A DNA stretch of 64,000 nucleotides from Tannerellaceae bacterium (lineage in GTDB: Bacteria > Bacteroidota > Bacteroidia > Bacteroidales > Tannerellaceae): NCBI GenBank assembly GCA_031288175.1, contig JAITRW010000029.1, positions 1 through 64,000 of the forward strand. The letters are read 5' to 3'. Shown here one piece after another: positions 54,001 through 62,800 of this stretch (the first letter of the stretch is position 1; each line of letters opens with the position of its first letter). The notes beneath the pieces are model-generated. The model worked only from the letters and a program-made list of their open reading frames with translations, did no database searches and had not been told where the DNA came from. Both the position numbers and the translations under genes were made by a program.

Positions 54001-54478
54001 CGAAAAGAATTTGGTTATGTCACTAGAGTATGGAGACGGTGTGATAGTAACAGGTTTTGACTTCAACCAGGCTTATGTCTCCCCACATAATAAGTTCTAT
54101 TTTACGGTTTCTCTCGACAATCCATCCAAGTATGCCCTCATCTACGTAGACGGAGCATTTTTGTCCATCCCCAAGGAGGCAAATGGGCTTTATAAGGTGG
54201 AATTACAGAACATTACTTCGAATAAAATTATTTCTGTGCAAGTCTCCAATACCCCTCCTTTAAGTATTACTTCATTATCACCTGCCTCTATACAAATTTC
54301 GGCCATCGAAGGGGGTATTCATATCCATGCTCCCTCTCCCCTACCCTTCTCTATTTATACCCTGACCGGTAAGGAAAAGATTCGCCAAACCATCTCCGGA
54401 TCACATTTGTTTCCTTTTCCGCAAGGTACATACATAGTCAAGGCCGGTTTCGATATTCAAAAAGTCTTCGTTCGGTAG
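51059..54478 (+). CDS. BspA-like LRR surface protein with beta-helix and candidate T9SS tail
   Basis: 1139 aa. The signal peptide ends near GQAA-TF. Residues ~80-640 are LRR_5/BspA repeats with the usual IG.GAF.GC.....L.LP pattern, alternating with inserts of the form VFE[N/G]C. At about residue 645 a DUF1565-like segment begins (YVSPDGNDTNDGSSWAKAFKTVGKAL...LYLREGVYEE), the start of a right-handed beta-helix reading. Beta-sandwich-like sequence and a C-terminal domain (FSIYTLTGKEKIRQTISG...GTYIVKAGFDIQKVFVR) resembling a T9SS type A sorting domain follow. It appears complete. Likely a surface adhesin; codon use is A/T/G-balanced, unlike the C-rich BspA gene at 1-3772. Confidence 0.88.
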   Translation: MEVVRKVRIGLWYIACALVAWTGQAATFDFDVMVAGSLRNILPENTSNLNEVTLRGFLNATDFATLSELANLTRLDISGVYIEEGEIPDNTFAGKTLLVEVLFPEEGLTVIGAGAFAGTGLSGTLVLPQSLTTLRGVDNSATSATKGIFENCSHLSDISFGAKLENIGSRAFSGCTGLTGPLVLPPALKIIEAMAFYHCTGLTGPLVLPAGVHTLGYPTEKSEGGVFEGCTNLKGLLLSEQLQTLGNGAFKDCGKIEGEILLTPKISSIGDATATKGVFENCRRVSRVMFTDNVKEIGRFAFSGCESLSDVGAFQLPANLEYIGEGAFFRCRNLQGLLSIPNKVYAIGTQDYAERGAFEDCSFTGIAFDNNSELRTIGGRTFSSTNLGGTLGLPDKVEYIGEMAFYNCSLTGTLVIPDKVTHIGDLSEAPNGVFENCAFTGLQLGKRVQVIGRKAFAGTKLEGTLQLPTSLQIVGGGAFYGCAGLTGKLTIPSGVHTIEGISKHVEVGAFEGASFEKLELRDGNLSSIGERAFFGNEKLEGNLTLPSSLIRIGDGAFFGCLHLKGLLVIPNKVRAIGNIANYTQDDKKGVFEGCIGFVALKMGTRVDTIGDRAFFGCIRLRDKVYIPRTTEIGRDLGITIIRTDFHSSYVSPDGNDTNDGSSWAKAFKTVGKALSVSQEGDGILYLREGVYEEDMSTPIYDHYLEIIGGFTGTESLGDNPKGGVSVLQNSNGAALRFSDANKAIVFLRKLSIKGIDAHCPLEIYTEDVEVFGRLMLRQETFFTGDVTVGGEIYAQRQLSFQGILTLNEATLNPQESLPFRTDSLILKEPSRINVSSDQETDRFFIMEVTSGISNLSKGFQVFFDERHVDEDLIVWEKDITNSYHLQISPVMISFLPPSSYSGMDFFLIGGQSYPDGRDTSVPCFQTVEFAVQMDNIYRSVKPIVMVDNEQVETFDWDELTGVYHYEIEAINNCQVSVELNDEKNLVMSLEYGDGVIVTGFDFNQAYVSPHNKFYFTVSLDNPSKYALIYVDGAFLSIPKEANGLYKVELQNITSNKIISVQVSNTPPLSITSLSPASIQISAIEGGIHIHAPSPLPFSIYTLTGKEKIRQTISGSHLFPFPQGTYIVKAGFDIQKVFVR

Positions 54479-54512
54479 CTCATCCACTATGTCTGTAAAG
54501 ATCAGATAGGTA

Positions 54513-55616
54513 TTATACCTTGGAGAGGGACATATGCAGACATTCTTCATAGAGGCGGATATATTGCCGTGTAGTCCGTCGCCATGAGTAACGTGTAGCG
54601 TATTGCTTTAATTTCTCAGGGAATAATGGATTTTTTTGATAAGTCTCCATACCTTTTTGAAACACCGACAACATATTTTCCGGAACAAAGTCTGTCCAAT
54701 AAAAAGCCATCTCTCCACATATTTCTGGAATACTTGTCAGGTCGGAAACGAATACCGGTTTTCCATAGGACATAGCTTCTATGGGAGGAACACCGAATCC
54801 TTCGGCAAAGGAGGGAAATACAAAGGCCATGCAATGAATGTACAAGTACTTCTTTTCTTCTTCCGTAACGTTTTCTAAGCAAACTACTCTACCTTCCAAT
54901 CCTAACTTCCGAACAGTAGCCATTGTTTCTTCAAAGTATTCCTTACGCGCTATCTTTCCGGCAAAAACTAATTGTATATCTGAAAGTTTCGCTAACAAAG
55001 GAAGCAATACATGCAAGTTCTTTTTCCTCATGAAGGTACCTACTGAAAGTAAGAATGGACCCGTAATAGCTTCCATACGAGCAGTTCGCAAGGGAACAAT
55101 ATGTTCCGTAGAAGCTATTCCGTTATACACAATTTCGATAGGATGAACGTAAGCCGACGTCCGCCTCACATCGTTCTCTACGTATTTAGATATACATACA
55201 AGTTCCGTGATACGTCCTAAATGCCGCTTGTATCGTTTCAAATATTTTCTTTGTTTAGTTCCTTGTTTCTCGTAAAGAAAATTTAAGTCTTGTATCGTAG
55301 CAAGCCATTTTCCTTTGAAAAACGACATGTAAGGTTGGAACCGCGAAGGATAGGCAATCGTATGAAGGAGGTCGTAATGGGACATCCATAGCCGCACGTA
55401 CCGAGTGAAGAAAGAGGACACTGTTTTATACTTCACAGGGGCATCCTTCGGAAAAGGATGGTCGGCGGAGACTAAGAATGTAACGTCCGCTTTAGAAAAA
55501 TCCAACTCTTCCAACAGATGAGTGCCCAATTGGGCGGAATATTCCCACAGCCCACAATATTTGTGGCGGAGGGGAGACAGGTCAATCAATATCTTGGGAA
55601 TATTTGTACATTCCAT
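54513..55616 (-). CDS. Glycosyltransferase family 1/4
   Basis: 367 aa from the ATG at 55616 (MECTNIPKILIDLS); the longer frame to 55661 would use a TTG inside the upstream gene. It is a GT-B fold enzyme: LLSVGTFMRKKNLHVLLPLL (donor domain start) and the FVFPSFAEGFGVPPIEAMSYGKPVFVSD motif with the EX7E acids. It belongs to the minus-strand glycan cluster and follows the next glycosyltransferase by 7 nt. Confidence 0.9.
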   Translation of the reverse strand: MECTNIPKILIDLSPLRHKYCGLWEYSAQLGTHLLEELDFSKADVTFLVSADHPFPKDAPVKYKTVSSFFTRYVRLWMSHYDLLHTIAYPSRFQPYMSFFKGKWLATIQDLNFLYEKQGTKQRKYLKRYKRHLGRITELVCISKYVENDVRRTSAYVHPIEIVYNGIASTEHIVPLRTARMEAITGPFLLSVGTFMRKKNLHVLLPLLAKLSDIQLVFAGKIARKEYFEETMATVRKLGLEGRVVCLENVTEEEKKYLYIHCMAFVFPSFAEGFGVPPIEAMSYGKPVFVSDLTSIPEICGEMAFYWTDFVPENMLSVFQKGMETYQKNPLFPEKLKQYATRYSWRRTTRQYIRLYEECLHMSLSKV

Positions 55617-55623
55617 CTTTGCA

Positions 55624-56751
55624 TCAAATGAGATGTTGATAAAGGGAAAAAAGTTTGCCAATAAGGCGTTGAGAGGAGAAACGAGTTACATGTGCCCTCC
55701 CCATCTCCCGCATAGTACGGGCAAGTGCCGGTTGTGTAAGGACAGCACGTATGAGGGAAGCCAATTCTTCCGGATTGGCAGGGTCAGTATAAAGACTACC
55801 TCCACCTCCGGCTTCTTCGAGACAAGATCCTGTAGCGGCGATAACGGGAGTATTGGAAGCAAGCGCTTCAAGAACAGGGATACCAAAACCTTCAAAAAAG
55901 GAAGGATAAAGGAACAATTCGGCGGATTGATAGAAAGCGGGAAGGTCTGTATTGGGAACATGATGCAGTAATCTGACACGAGAGGCCAGTTTACTCCGCG
56001 GGCGCAGGTAAGCTTGGATACGTTTTAGATATGAAGTCTGTCGTCCAATGGCAACCAATTGAATATCTTCACGTATATTTTCAAGGGCTTGGATAACAAG
56101 AAGGAGGTTTTTCCTTTCTTCGATGCTCCCTACAAACAGAATATAAGGAGCAGAGAGATTGTATTTATTACGCAGAGATTGCCGCTCTTCTTGAGTAACG
56201 GTACGAAAGAAAATAGAATCACAACCCTGATGGACAACTTCAATCTTATTCTCAGGAATACGAAACAATGTACATATATCTCGACGTGTCATTTCGGAGA
56301 CAGCAATAATACGGTCGGATTGCAGACAGGCTTGACGGAACTTGTATTCATACACTTTCCGATCTATAAAGGAATAAAACTGAGGATAGTGCAGAAATAT
56401 AAGATCGTGGATTGTAACTACCGCAGGAATATCAACCTCTCTTATATTCAAAGGCAACTCATTACTCAACCCATGAAACAACTCTATTTTTTCCCGCTGT
56501 AGCGAAAGAGGAATACCGTACGAACGCCAAAGAGACGGAACTGTATACCACGGAAAATTCTCAGGATAGCAAAAAGAGATTGCAGGAGAAGGAACAATAC
56601 GGAGCGACAATTCCCTTTTTTGTCGCGGAGTATAAAGAACATATTCGTTATCCGGATATACATCAACCAGGTTATTGATCACATATCGACTATAATTCCC
56701 CAACCCTGTTGTGTTGCACAAGGCGCGTTTGGCATCAAAAGCAACCTTCAT
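55624..56751 (-). CDS. Glycosyltransferase family 1/4
   Basis: 375 aa, GT-B fold. N-terminal acceptor domain (FDAKRALCNTTGLGNYSRYVI), then ILFVGSIEERKNLLLVIQAL and LFLYPSFFEGFGIPVLEALASNTPVIAATGSCLEEAGG with the EX7E motif. It overlaps the kinase gene start by 4 bp and precedes the next glycosyltransferase by 7 nt. The two GT4 enzymes of the cluster are only distantly alike. Confidence 0.92.
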   Translation of the reverse strand: MKVAFDAKRALCNTTGLGNYSRYVINNLVDVYPDNEYVLYTPRQKRELSLRIVPSPAISFCYPENFPWYTVPSLWRSYGIPLSLQREKIELFHGLSNELPLNIREVDIPAVVTIHDLIFLHYPQFYSFIDRKVYEYKFRQACLQSDRIIAVSEMTRRDICTLFRIPENKIEVVHQGCDSIFFRTVTQEERQSLRNKYNLSAPYILFVGSIEERKNLLLVIQALENIREDIQLVAIGRQTSYLKRIQAYLRPRSKLASRVRLLHHVPNTDLPAFYQSAELFLYPSFFEGFGIPVLEALASNTPVIAATGSCLEEAGGGGSLYTDPANPEELASLIRAVLTQPALARTMREMGRAHVTRFSSQRLIGKLFSLYQHLI

Positions 56752-57401
56752 ATTTCGTTTCGGTAACGGCAGTATTCGTCAAGGAGGACAAGGTGATGAG
56801 TCTTGTTGGGATCCATGTATTTTAGATCTTCACATCCCATTTTTACGCTCACATAACCGAAAGACATACGATTCAAGTCAACAAATTCGACAGGTATTTC
56901 TTCTGGGACGTCATCGAAAAGGATATTACGACCTGTATAGTCTCGGTGTCGAAAACCAGCCTTGTGCATAGCGGCAGTATTTCGGGCAACGGCACGGAGG
57001 ATATCCTCCAAACGGGAAAAGGCTCGTCTTTGCAAGTCATGAAAAGTATACGGAAGAAAGGATTTGAGACAAACAAAATAGCTGTCAGTAAGACAAAAAC
57101 AGCCTTGTGTGAGGAAAGCGATGGGCGTCGGGGTAGCTATACCTGACTGCTGAAAACGCATTGCATAGCGATAAGCCCGTTCAGCCTTCGAACGACGTAG
57201 ACGTCCGTAGACAAAACGGTTGAAGATATTTGGCCGTTGGTAAGACTTCACGACAAGATCATAACCTGCATATTGGAAAACTCGCAATTCATTGCGTCCT
57301 TTATGAATACATTTCCCTCCACGACTGAAACGATCCGGAAGTTCGGCTACAAACGAGTTCAATACCTTAAAATCGGGATGAATAAAAGAAATATTGATCA
57401 T
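56748..57401 (-). CDS. Lipopolysaccharide core kinase (WaaP/Kdo-kinase family)
   Basis: A 217-aa small protein-kinase-like enzyme. Lys52 (VVKSY) is a likely ATP lysine; the catalytic loop is HRDYTGRNILFDD (His152, Asp154, Asn159), matching the Kdo/WaaP family that phosphorylates the LPS inner core. Placement between glycosyltransferases, overlapping both neighbours by 4 bp, supports an LPS-core role. Confidence 0.87.
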   Translation of the reverse strand: MINISFIHPDFKVLNSFVAELPDRFSRGGKCIHKGRNELRVFQYAGYDLVVKSYQRPNIFNRFVYGRLRRSKAERAYRYAMRFQQSGIATPTPIAFLTQGCFCLTDSYFVCLKSFLPYTFHDLQRRAFSRLEDILRAVARNTAAMHKAGFRHRDYTGRNILFDDVPEEIPVEFVDLNRMSFGYVSVKMGCEDLKYMDPNKTHHLVLLDEYCRYRNEI

Positions 57402-58117
57402 TTATTTTTATCAAGTTTGCGAAAAATTTTATACCAATAATATTTAAAACGATTTGTTTCCTTTAGCAAACGCCAAGGACGGCTACCATGTGGGAAATGT
57501 AAGACCGGAGTATCAACACAAAGGTAATTGCTAAATCCAAGCTCCAAAGATCGGCGACAAATGACCGGATCATACCATGTTCTGGATGGATTCAATTGGG
57601 AGAAATTACAACCTCGCAACAGTTCGGGGGTCAAAAGAGCGCAACAGAAACTGACATTTTCCTTAGTAGAAAAAACCTGACCTTCATGCCCTGCAGCAAA
57701 AGCATGTGGATAATTGATACTACCTTTTGAATCCATCGTGACCGCAGAGACGAGACCTGCGTCGGGGTGCGTCAATAACACATTATGAAGCCGTTGAATA
57801 GTATCCGGACGAATAATGACGTCCGATTCAACAACACAGAGGGCGGCATCGGCTTCGAGAGCAACTTGCTGTTCCCGTTGCAGGACAAAAAGATAGTTCG
57901 GTGAGGGATGGATAGTAAAGTCTGCAAGGTTCACGAGGGTAAAATCAAAATGAGCGGCGGCGCTTTCCAGTTTGCGGGTATTTTCTGACGTACTGAAGTC
58001 GTTATATACGGTATAGGTATGTGGAAGGGAAAGTTCGGATCTACTGACAGCTTCAATAGACTTAATAGTCAATTCAATAGAGTTCTTGACTGGGGTAACG
58101 ATACGTATTTCTTTCAT
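57398..58117 (-). CDS. Glycosyltransferase family 2
   Basis: A 239-aa GT-A enzyme: IRIVTPVKNSIELTIKSIEAV at the N-terminus, TVYNDFSTSENT and a metal-binding CVVESDVIIRPD (ESD in place of the usual DxD). The cassette overlaps the kinase gene by 4 bp, and its ATG overlaps the GT9 stop (TAATG). Likely adds a sugar to the LPS core or O-antigen precursor. Confidence 0.88.
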   Translation of the reverse strand: MKEIRIVTPVKNSIELTIKSIEAVSRSELSLPHTYTVYNDFSTSENTRKLESAAAHFDFTLVNLADFTIHPSPNYLFVLQREQQVALEADAALCVVESDVIIRPDTIQRLHNVLLTHPDAGLVSAVTMDSKGSINYPHAFAAGHEGQVFSTKENVSFCCALLTPELLRGCNFSQLNPSRTWYDPVICRRSLELGFSNYLCVDTPVLHFPHGSRPWRLLKETNRFKYYWYKIFRKLDKNK

Positions 58118-59142
58118 TACGGGTATATCTGGGCAATACGGTTCAGTATCATTTCAGGGGTGATGTTAGTCATACAAGCCCAATCTTTACGATAACAGTT
58201 TCTTTTTCCGTATACCGAACAGGGACGGCAAGGCAGATCAATCTGGATGGCGTCCTCCACCCGCTGTCGAAAGCCATAAAATCCGGCCGCAGGGTGTGTC
58301 GCTCCCCAGATGGATAAAACCCTAACGCCAACCAGGGAAGCAAAATGCATATTGGCAGAATCCATACAGAGCATACAATCCATTCTGCTAATCCACATCA
58401 ACTCACGGTCTAACGGATAACGCCCCGCAAGATTTCGTACATGCGGATAACGACATGTCCATTCTTCAAAGAGATCGGCTTCTTGCCCTTGTCTGCCAAA
58501 AAGAAAGACCGTTGTGTCGGGACAATCAGCAAGACTTTTCACCACCTTTTCCATATTTTCCGGCGGATAAGTTTTCCCTCTATACCGTGCAAAAGGGGCG
58601 ACAGCTATCCATCGTCCCTGTTTCACACCGATAATATTATTGTCCTCCTGAACAGGAAGCGTATCAAAGAGGGACGTGAAAGAAAGAGGAAAGGACAATC
58701 CGGCTTTCCGAAAGACGTCTGTATACCTGTTCATCACAGGAACAAGGGGGGTAGTATCTTTTTTCCTGCGAGTCGTAAGGCGACGGCGATGATACCTGTC
58801 TTTATTGACTACAAAGACAGGTATAGCCCGCAGGCGAAAACAGGTACAGATAATACGACTGCGGATAACGGTATGCAAGTCCAATACTGCATCATAGTCT
58901 TCTCTACGTAAGACAGTGAACATGTAACGCAACAAGCCTCTGAATGTCTTTTCCGAAGAACGGGTATCCATACCCATCACACGGAGGTTGTGCGGCGAAT
59001 TGACAAACAAAGAGAGAAGTGTTGTTTGTGTCAACACCGTAAAGGTATGTGCGGGATAAGCTCTGGCCGCAGAATAAACCACGGGAATAACCATTGCTAC
59101 GTCACCGATGGCCGATAGCCGTATGAGTAACAGATTGGCCAT
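58117..59142 (-). CDS. Glycosyltransferase family 9 (heptosyltransferase-like)
   Basis: A 341-aa ADP-heptose:LPS heptosyltransferase-like protein (LLIRLSAIGDVAMVIPVVYS at the N-terminus, IAVAPFARYRGKTYP, FLFGRQGQEADL, LCMDSANMHFASLVGVRVLSIWGATHPAAGFYGF). Its first 41 bp overlap the end of the DUF4254 gene. A final Cys cluster (PCRPCSVYGKRNCYRKDWACM) is common in Bacteroidota GT9 proteins. Confidence 0.92.
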   Translation of the reverse strand: MANLLLIRLSAIGDVAMVIPVVYSAARAYPAHTFTVLTQTTLLSLFVNSPHNLRVMGMDTRSSEKTFRGLLRYMFTVLRREDYDAVLDLHTVIRSRIICTCFRLRAIPVFVVNKDRYHRRRLTTRRKKDTTPLVPVMNRYTDVFRKAGLSFPLSFTSLFDTLPVQEDNNIIGVKQGRWIAVAPFARYRGKTYPPENMEKVVKSLADCPDTTVFLFGRQGQEADLFEEWTCRYPHVRNLAGRYPLDRELMWISRMDCMLCMDSANMHFASLVGVRVLSIWGATHPAAGFYGFRQRVEDAIQIDLPCRPCSVYGKRNCYRKDWACMTNITPEMILNRIAQIYP

Positions 59143-59749
59143 AACAATAGAGAACGGGGTTTAGTGATGGATCGTTGTACATCTTCATCTGCTTGTACAC
59201 CTTCATACGGCAATGTCCAGTAGTGATATCGGTAAACAGTTGGTTGATCGCCTCACACAAATCTGCTTTCTGTTCTAACAGAACCTCTAACTTGGCGGCA
59301 CAACGTTCGCGATGTTCAACTGGTACATCCGAACGATTTACTTCCTGCCGCATGTGATAAACTTTCAAAATAAGGATAGAAAGACGGTCCATTGCCCAGG
59401 CAGGACTTTCAGTATTAAGGGTTGCTTCTGGCAACACTTTGACATCTTTGTACAAATCCCTCAGATAGTCATCAATTTGTTCAACAATATCTGTCCGTTC
59501 TTGATTGGAACGGTCAATCCGTCGTTTGATAATCAAAGCTTCTTCAGGAATTATTCGCGGGTTACGGATAATATCTTCCAGATGCCACTGCACAGCGTCA
59601 ATGTAATTTTTTCGGAAAAGCATCAACTCTAGGCTTCCTTTCCCATAAGGATTTTTTACCTCCACATCCACACTATTCATCCGATGGTATTCTTCTGTCG
59701 CTTCCTCAAATATGCGTACCCACTTTTCGATTCTATTGTCGTTTATCAT
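59102..59749 (-). CDS. DUF4254 protein of the LPS cluster
   Basis: A 215-aa, mostly helical, cytoplasmic protein. It has the DUF4254 features (IDAVQWHLEDIIRNP, IIKRRIDRSNQERTDIVEQID, SPAWAMDRLSILILKVYHMR, HCRMKVYKQMKMYNDP). The family is regularly coupled to a GT9 gene in Bacteroidota; its function is unknown. It heads the six-gene glycan operon (59749 to 54513), all genes overlapping or within 7 nt. Confidence 0.88.
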   Translation of the reverse strand: MINDNRIEKWVRIFEEATEEYHRMNSVDVEVKNPYGKGSLELMLFRKNYIDAVQWHLEDIIRNPRIIPEEALIIKRRIDRSNQERTDIVEQIDDYLRDLYKDVKVLPEATLNTESPAWAMDRLSILILKVYHMRQEVNRSDVPVEHRERCAAKLEVLLEQKADLCEAINQLFTDITTGHCRMKVYKQMKMYNDPSLNPVLYCYGQSVTHTAIGHR

Positions 59750-59801
59750 GCATTTTTGTTCTACTCATCCCTGCTCCACCCGTAACCTCGCCCGTAAACC
59801 G

Positions 59802-59830
59802 CAAAGGTAATAGCTTTCTTCTTACCTTTA
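59802..59830. promoter_or_regulatory. Divergent -7 boxes for the LPS cluster and dnaE
   Basis: Minus strand TACCTTTG at 59802-59809 (exact) drives the DUF4254-led operon with a ~50-nt leader. Plus strand TACCTTTA at 59823-59830 (one mismatch) lies 30 nt before the dnaE ATG. The boxes are 13 nt apart, so the two -33 regions overlap and the promoters probably compete. Confidence 0.55.
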
Positions 59831-59860
59831 CAATCCCACAACAATCACAACAAAACGATT

Positions 59861-62800
59861 ATGGAACCTTTCGTGCACCTACATGTACATACACAATACT
59901 CTTTACTCGATGGACAAGCTTCTATTGATGCTCTTGTTGATAAAGCTATTCGAGAAGGGATGAAAGCCCTTGCCGTGACAGACCACGGCAACATGTTTGG
60001 CATAAAGGAGTTTGTCAATAAAGTACATAAAAGGAACACCAAACTCGCCGAAGGAAAAGAGCCATTCAAGGCCATTATCGGTTGCGAATGTTATTGTGCC
60101 CGTAACGGTCGTCTCAAGCGGGACGGTAAGGAAGACCTGAGTGGTTGGCACTTGATCGTACTGGCCAAGAACCTGCAAGGATACCGAAACCTCATCAAGA
60201 TGGTCTCACTCTCGTGGACGGAAGGTTTCTATGGACGGCCGCGCATTGATAAAGAACTGTTGGAGAAACACCACGAAGGACTTATCATTTGCTCGGCTTG
60301 CCTCGGCGGAGAGCTTCCCCGTCTCATCGCCAACGGGCGGATAGACAAGGCGGAAGAATCGCTCCTTTGGTTCAAAAACATCTTTGGCGAAGATTATTAC
60401 CTGGAGATACAACGCCATCCAACTTCCGATCCAACCGCAGATATAACAGTCTACCCCAAGGAAATGGAAGTCGGTAAAGTACTGGTATCATTATCCGCCA
60501 AACATGGTGTCAAGTTGATTGCCTCCAACGATGTCCACTTCGTAGACGAAGATGACGCCGAAGCCCATGACCGTCTCATCTGTCTTAGCACCGGAAAAGA
60601 CCTTGACGACACTAATCGTATGCGTTATACCAAACAGGAGTGGCTGAAGACGGCTACCGAAATGAATGACTTGTTCGCCGATCTCCCTGAAGCCTTGCGT
60701 AATACCATAGAAATAGCTGATAAGGTGGAAAATTACTCCATTGATAATGCTCCTCTCATGCCTGACTTTCCTATTCCCATAGAGTTCAAAGATGCCGACG
60801 ATTATCTCCGCGCCCTCGCTTATACCGGTGCTGAAAAACGTTACGCCGATCTGAACGAAGAATTACGTCAACGTATTGATTACGAACTTAATGTGATTCA
60901 AGGAATGGGTTTTCCCGGTTATTTCCTCATCGTACAAGATTTCATCAACGCTGCCAGAAAAATGGGCGTATCCGTAGGGCCGGGACGAGGTTCGGTAGCC
61001 GGTTCGGTGGTTTCCTATTGCTTGGGAATCACCAATATTGATCCACTCAAATACGATCTCCTTTTTGAACGGTTCCTCAATCCAGACCGTATTTCCATGC
61101 CCGATATTGACGTAGATTTCGATGACGATGGGCGTGGCAAAGTCCTTAGTTGGGTCACCGAAAAATATGGCAAAGAAAAAGTCGCTCACATCATCACCTA
61201 TGGTACCATGGCCGCCAAGTCAGCGATCAAAGATGTGGCTCGTGTTCAGCGGCTTCCCCTCCCTGAATCCAATCGTCTCGCCAAACTTATCCCTGACAAG
61301 ATTCCCGACAAGGAAGTCAACCTCCGTAACGCCATTGAGTATGTCCCCGAACTCCGTGAAGCAGCCAACTCGTCCAACGAACTTGTCCGCAGTACACTAA
61401 AATACGCCCTCAAACTCGAAGGCAATGTTCGTAACACGGGTGTCCATGCCTGTGGTGTGATCATCGGAAAGACTGATATTTCCGACATTGTCCCCGTCAG
61501 CACTGCCGACGACAAAGAAACAGGACAACGTATCCTTGTCACTCAATACGAAGGCTCCATCATCGAAGACACCGGACTCATCAAAATGGACTTCCTTGGG
61601 CTTAAAACCCTCTCAATCATCCATGAGGCTATCGAAAATATTCGACAAATACACGGTAAAGACATACATATTGATTCCATTCCTATTGACGATCCTAAAA
61701 CTTATGCCTTGTTCTGTTCCGGCAAGACCACCGGTACGTTCCAATTTGAATCTTCCGGAATGCAGAAATATCTCCGCGAACTTCAACCCAACAAGTTCGA
61801 AGACCTAATCGCCATGAATGCGCTCTATCGTCCCGGTCCTATGGAATATATTCCTCAATTCATCGCCCGTAAACAAGGGCGTGAACCCATTACCTACGAT
61901 ATCCCCATCATGGAGCGTTACCTGAAAGACACTTACGGTATCACCGTCTATCAGGAGCAAGTCATGCTTCTTGCCCGTCTCCTTGCCGGATTCACTGGCG
62001 GACAGTCCGACGAACTTCGCAAGGCCATCGGAAAAAAACTTCATGACAAGATGGTCGCCATGAAAAGTAAATTTCTCGAAGGAGGTAAACATAACGGACA
62101 CGACGAGAACACCCTCAACAAAATCTGGAACGACTGGGAAAAGTTTGCCTCCTACGCGTTCAACAAGAGCCACGCCACATGTTACTCGTGGATCGCCTAC
62201 CAGACGGCATGGCTCAAAGCGAACTATCCCTCCGAATACATGGCCGCCCTTCTTTCTCGAAATATCTCCAACATCACCGAAATCACAAAATTCATGGATG
62301 AATGTCGTGCCATGAATATCCAAGTACTTGGTCCTGACGTCAATGAATCTCAACATAAGTTCTCCGTCAACCCCAAGGGAGATATTCGCTTCGGGCTTGG
62401 TGCTATCAAAAGCGTTGGCGAAAGTGCTGTCATCCACCTCATAGAGGAACGGAAAAAAGGTCCTTTTACCGATATATTCGACCTTGTCGAACGCGTCAAC
62501 TTTGCTGCCTGTAATCGCAAAGCAATTGAATCTCTTGCACTCGCCGGAGCACTTGACACTCTTGGCCTCCAACGCGAACAGTACTTCGCACCCGGCAATA
62601 AAGAAGGTGAAAATTACCTTGACATTCTCGTCCGATATGGCAATAAATACCAGGCCGACAAAGTTTCTACCGCCAATTCCCTCTTCGGCGCCGACAGTAC
62701 TATAGCTATCATTCGACCTCCCATCTCCAAAGCTACTCCGTGGAGTGATCTCGAACGGTTGAACAAGGAAAAAGAGTATGTCGGCATCTATCTCTCCGCC

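Noticed and set aside
54508-54520. Palindrome AGGTATTATACCT between the BspA-like gene and the glycosyltransferase
   Set aside because: It looks like the iron-type repeat, but the half-sites are in the opposite order with a 1-nt spacer. It overlaps the stop codon of the convergent gene, not a promoter.
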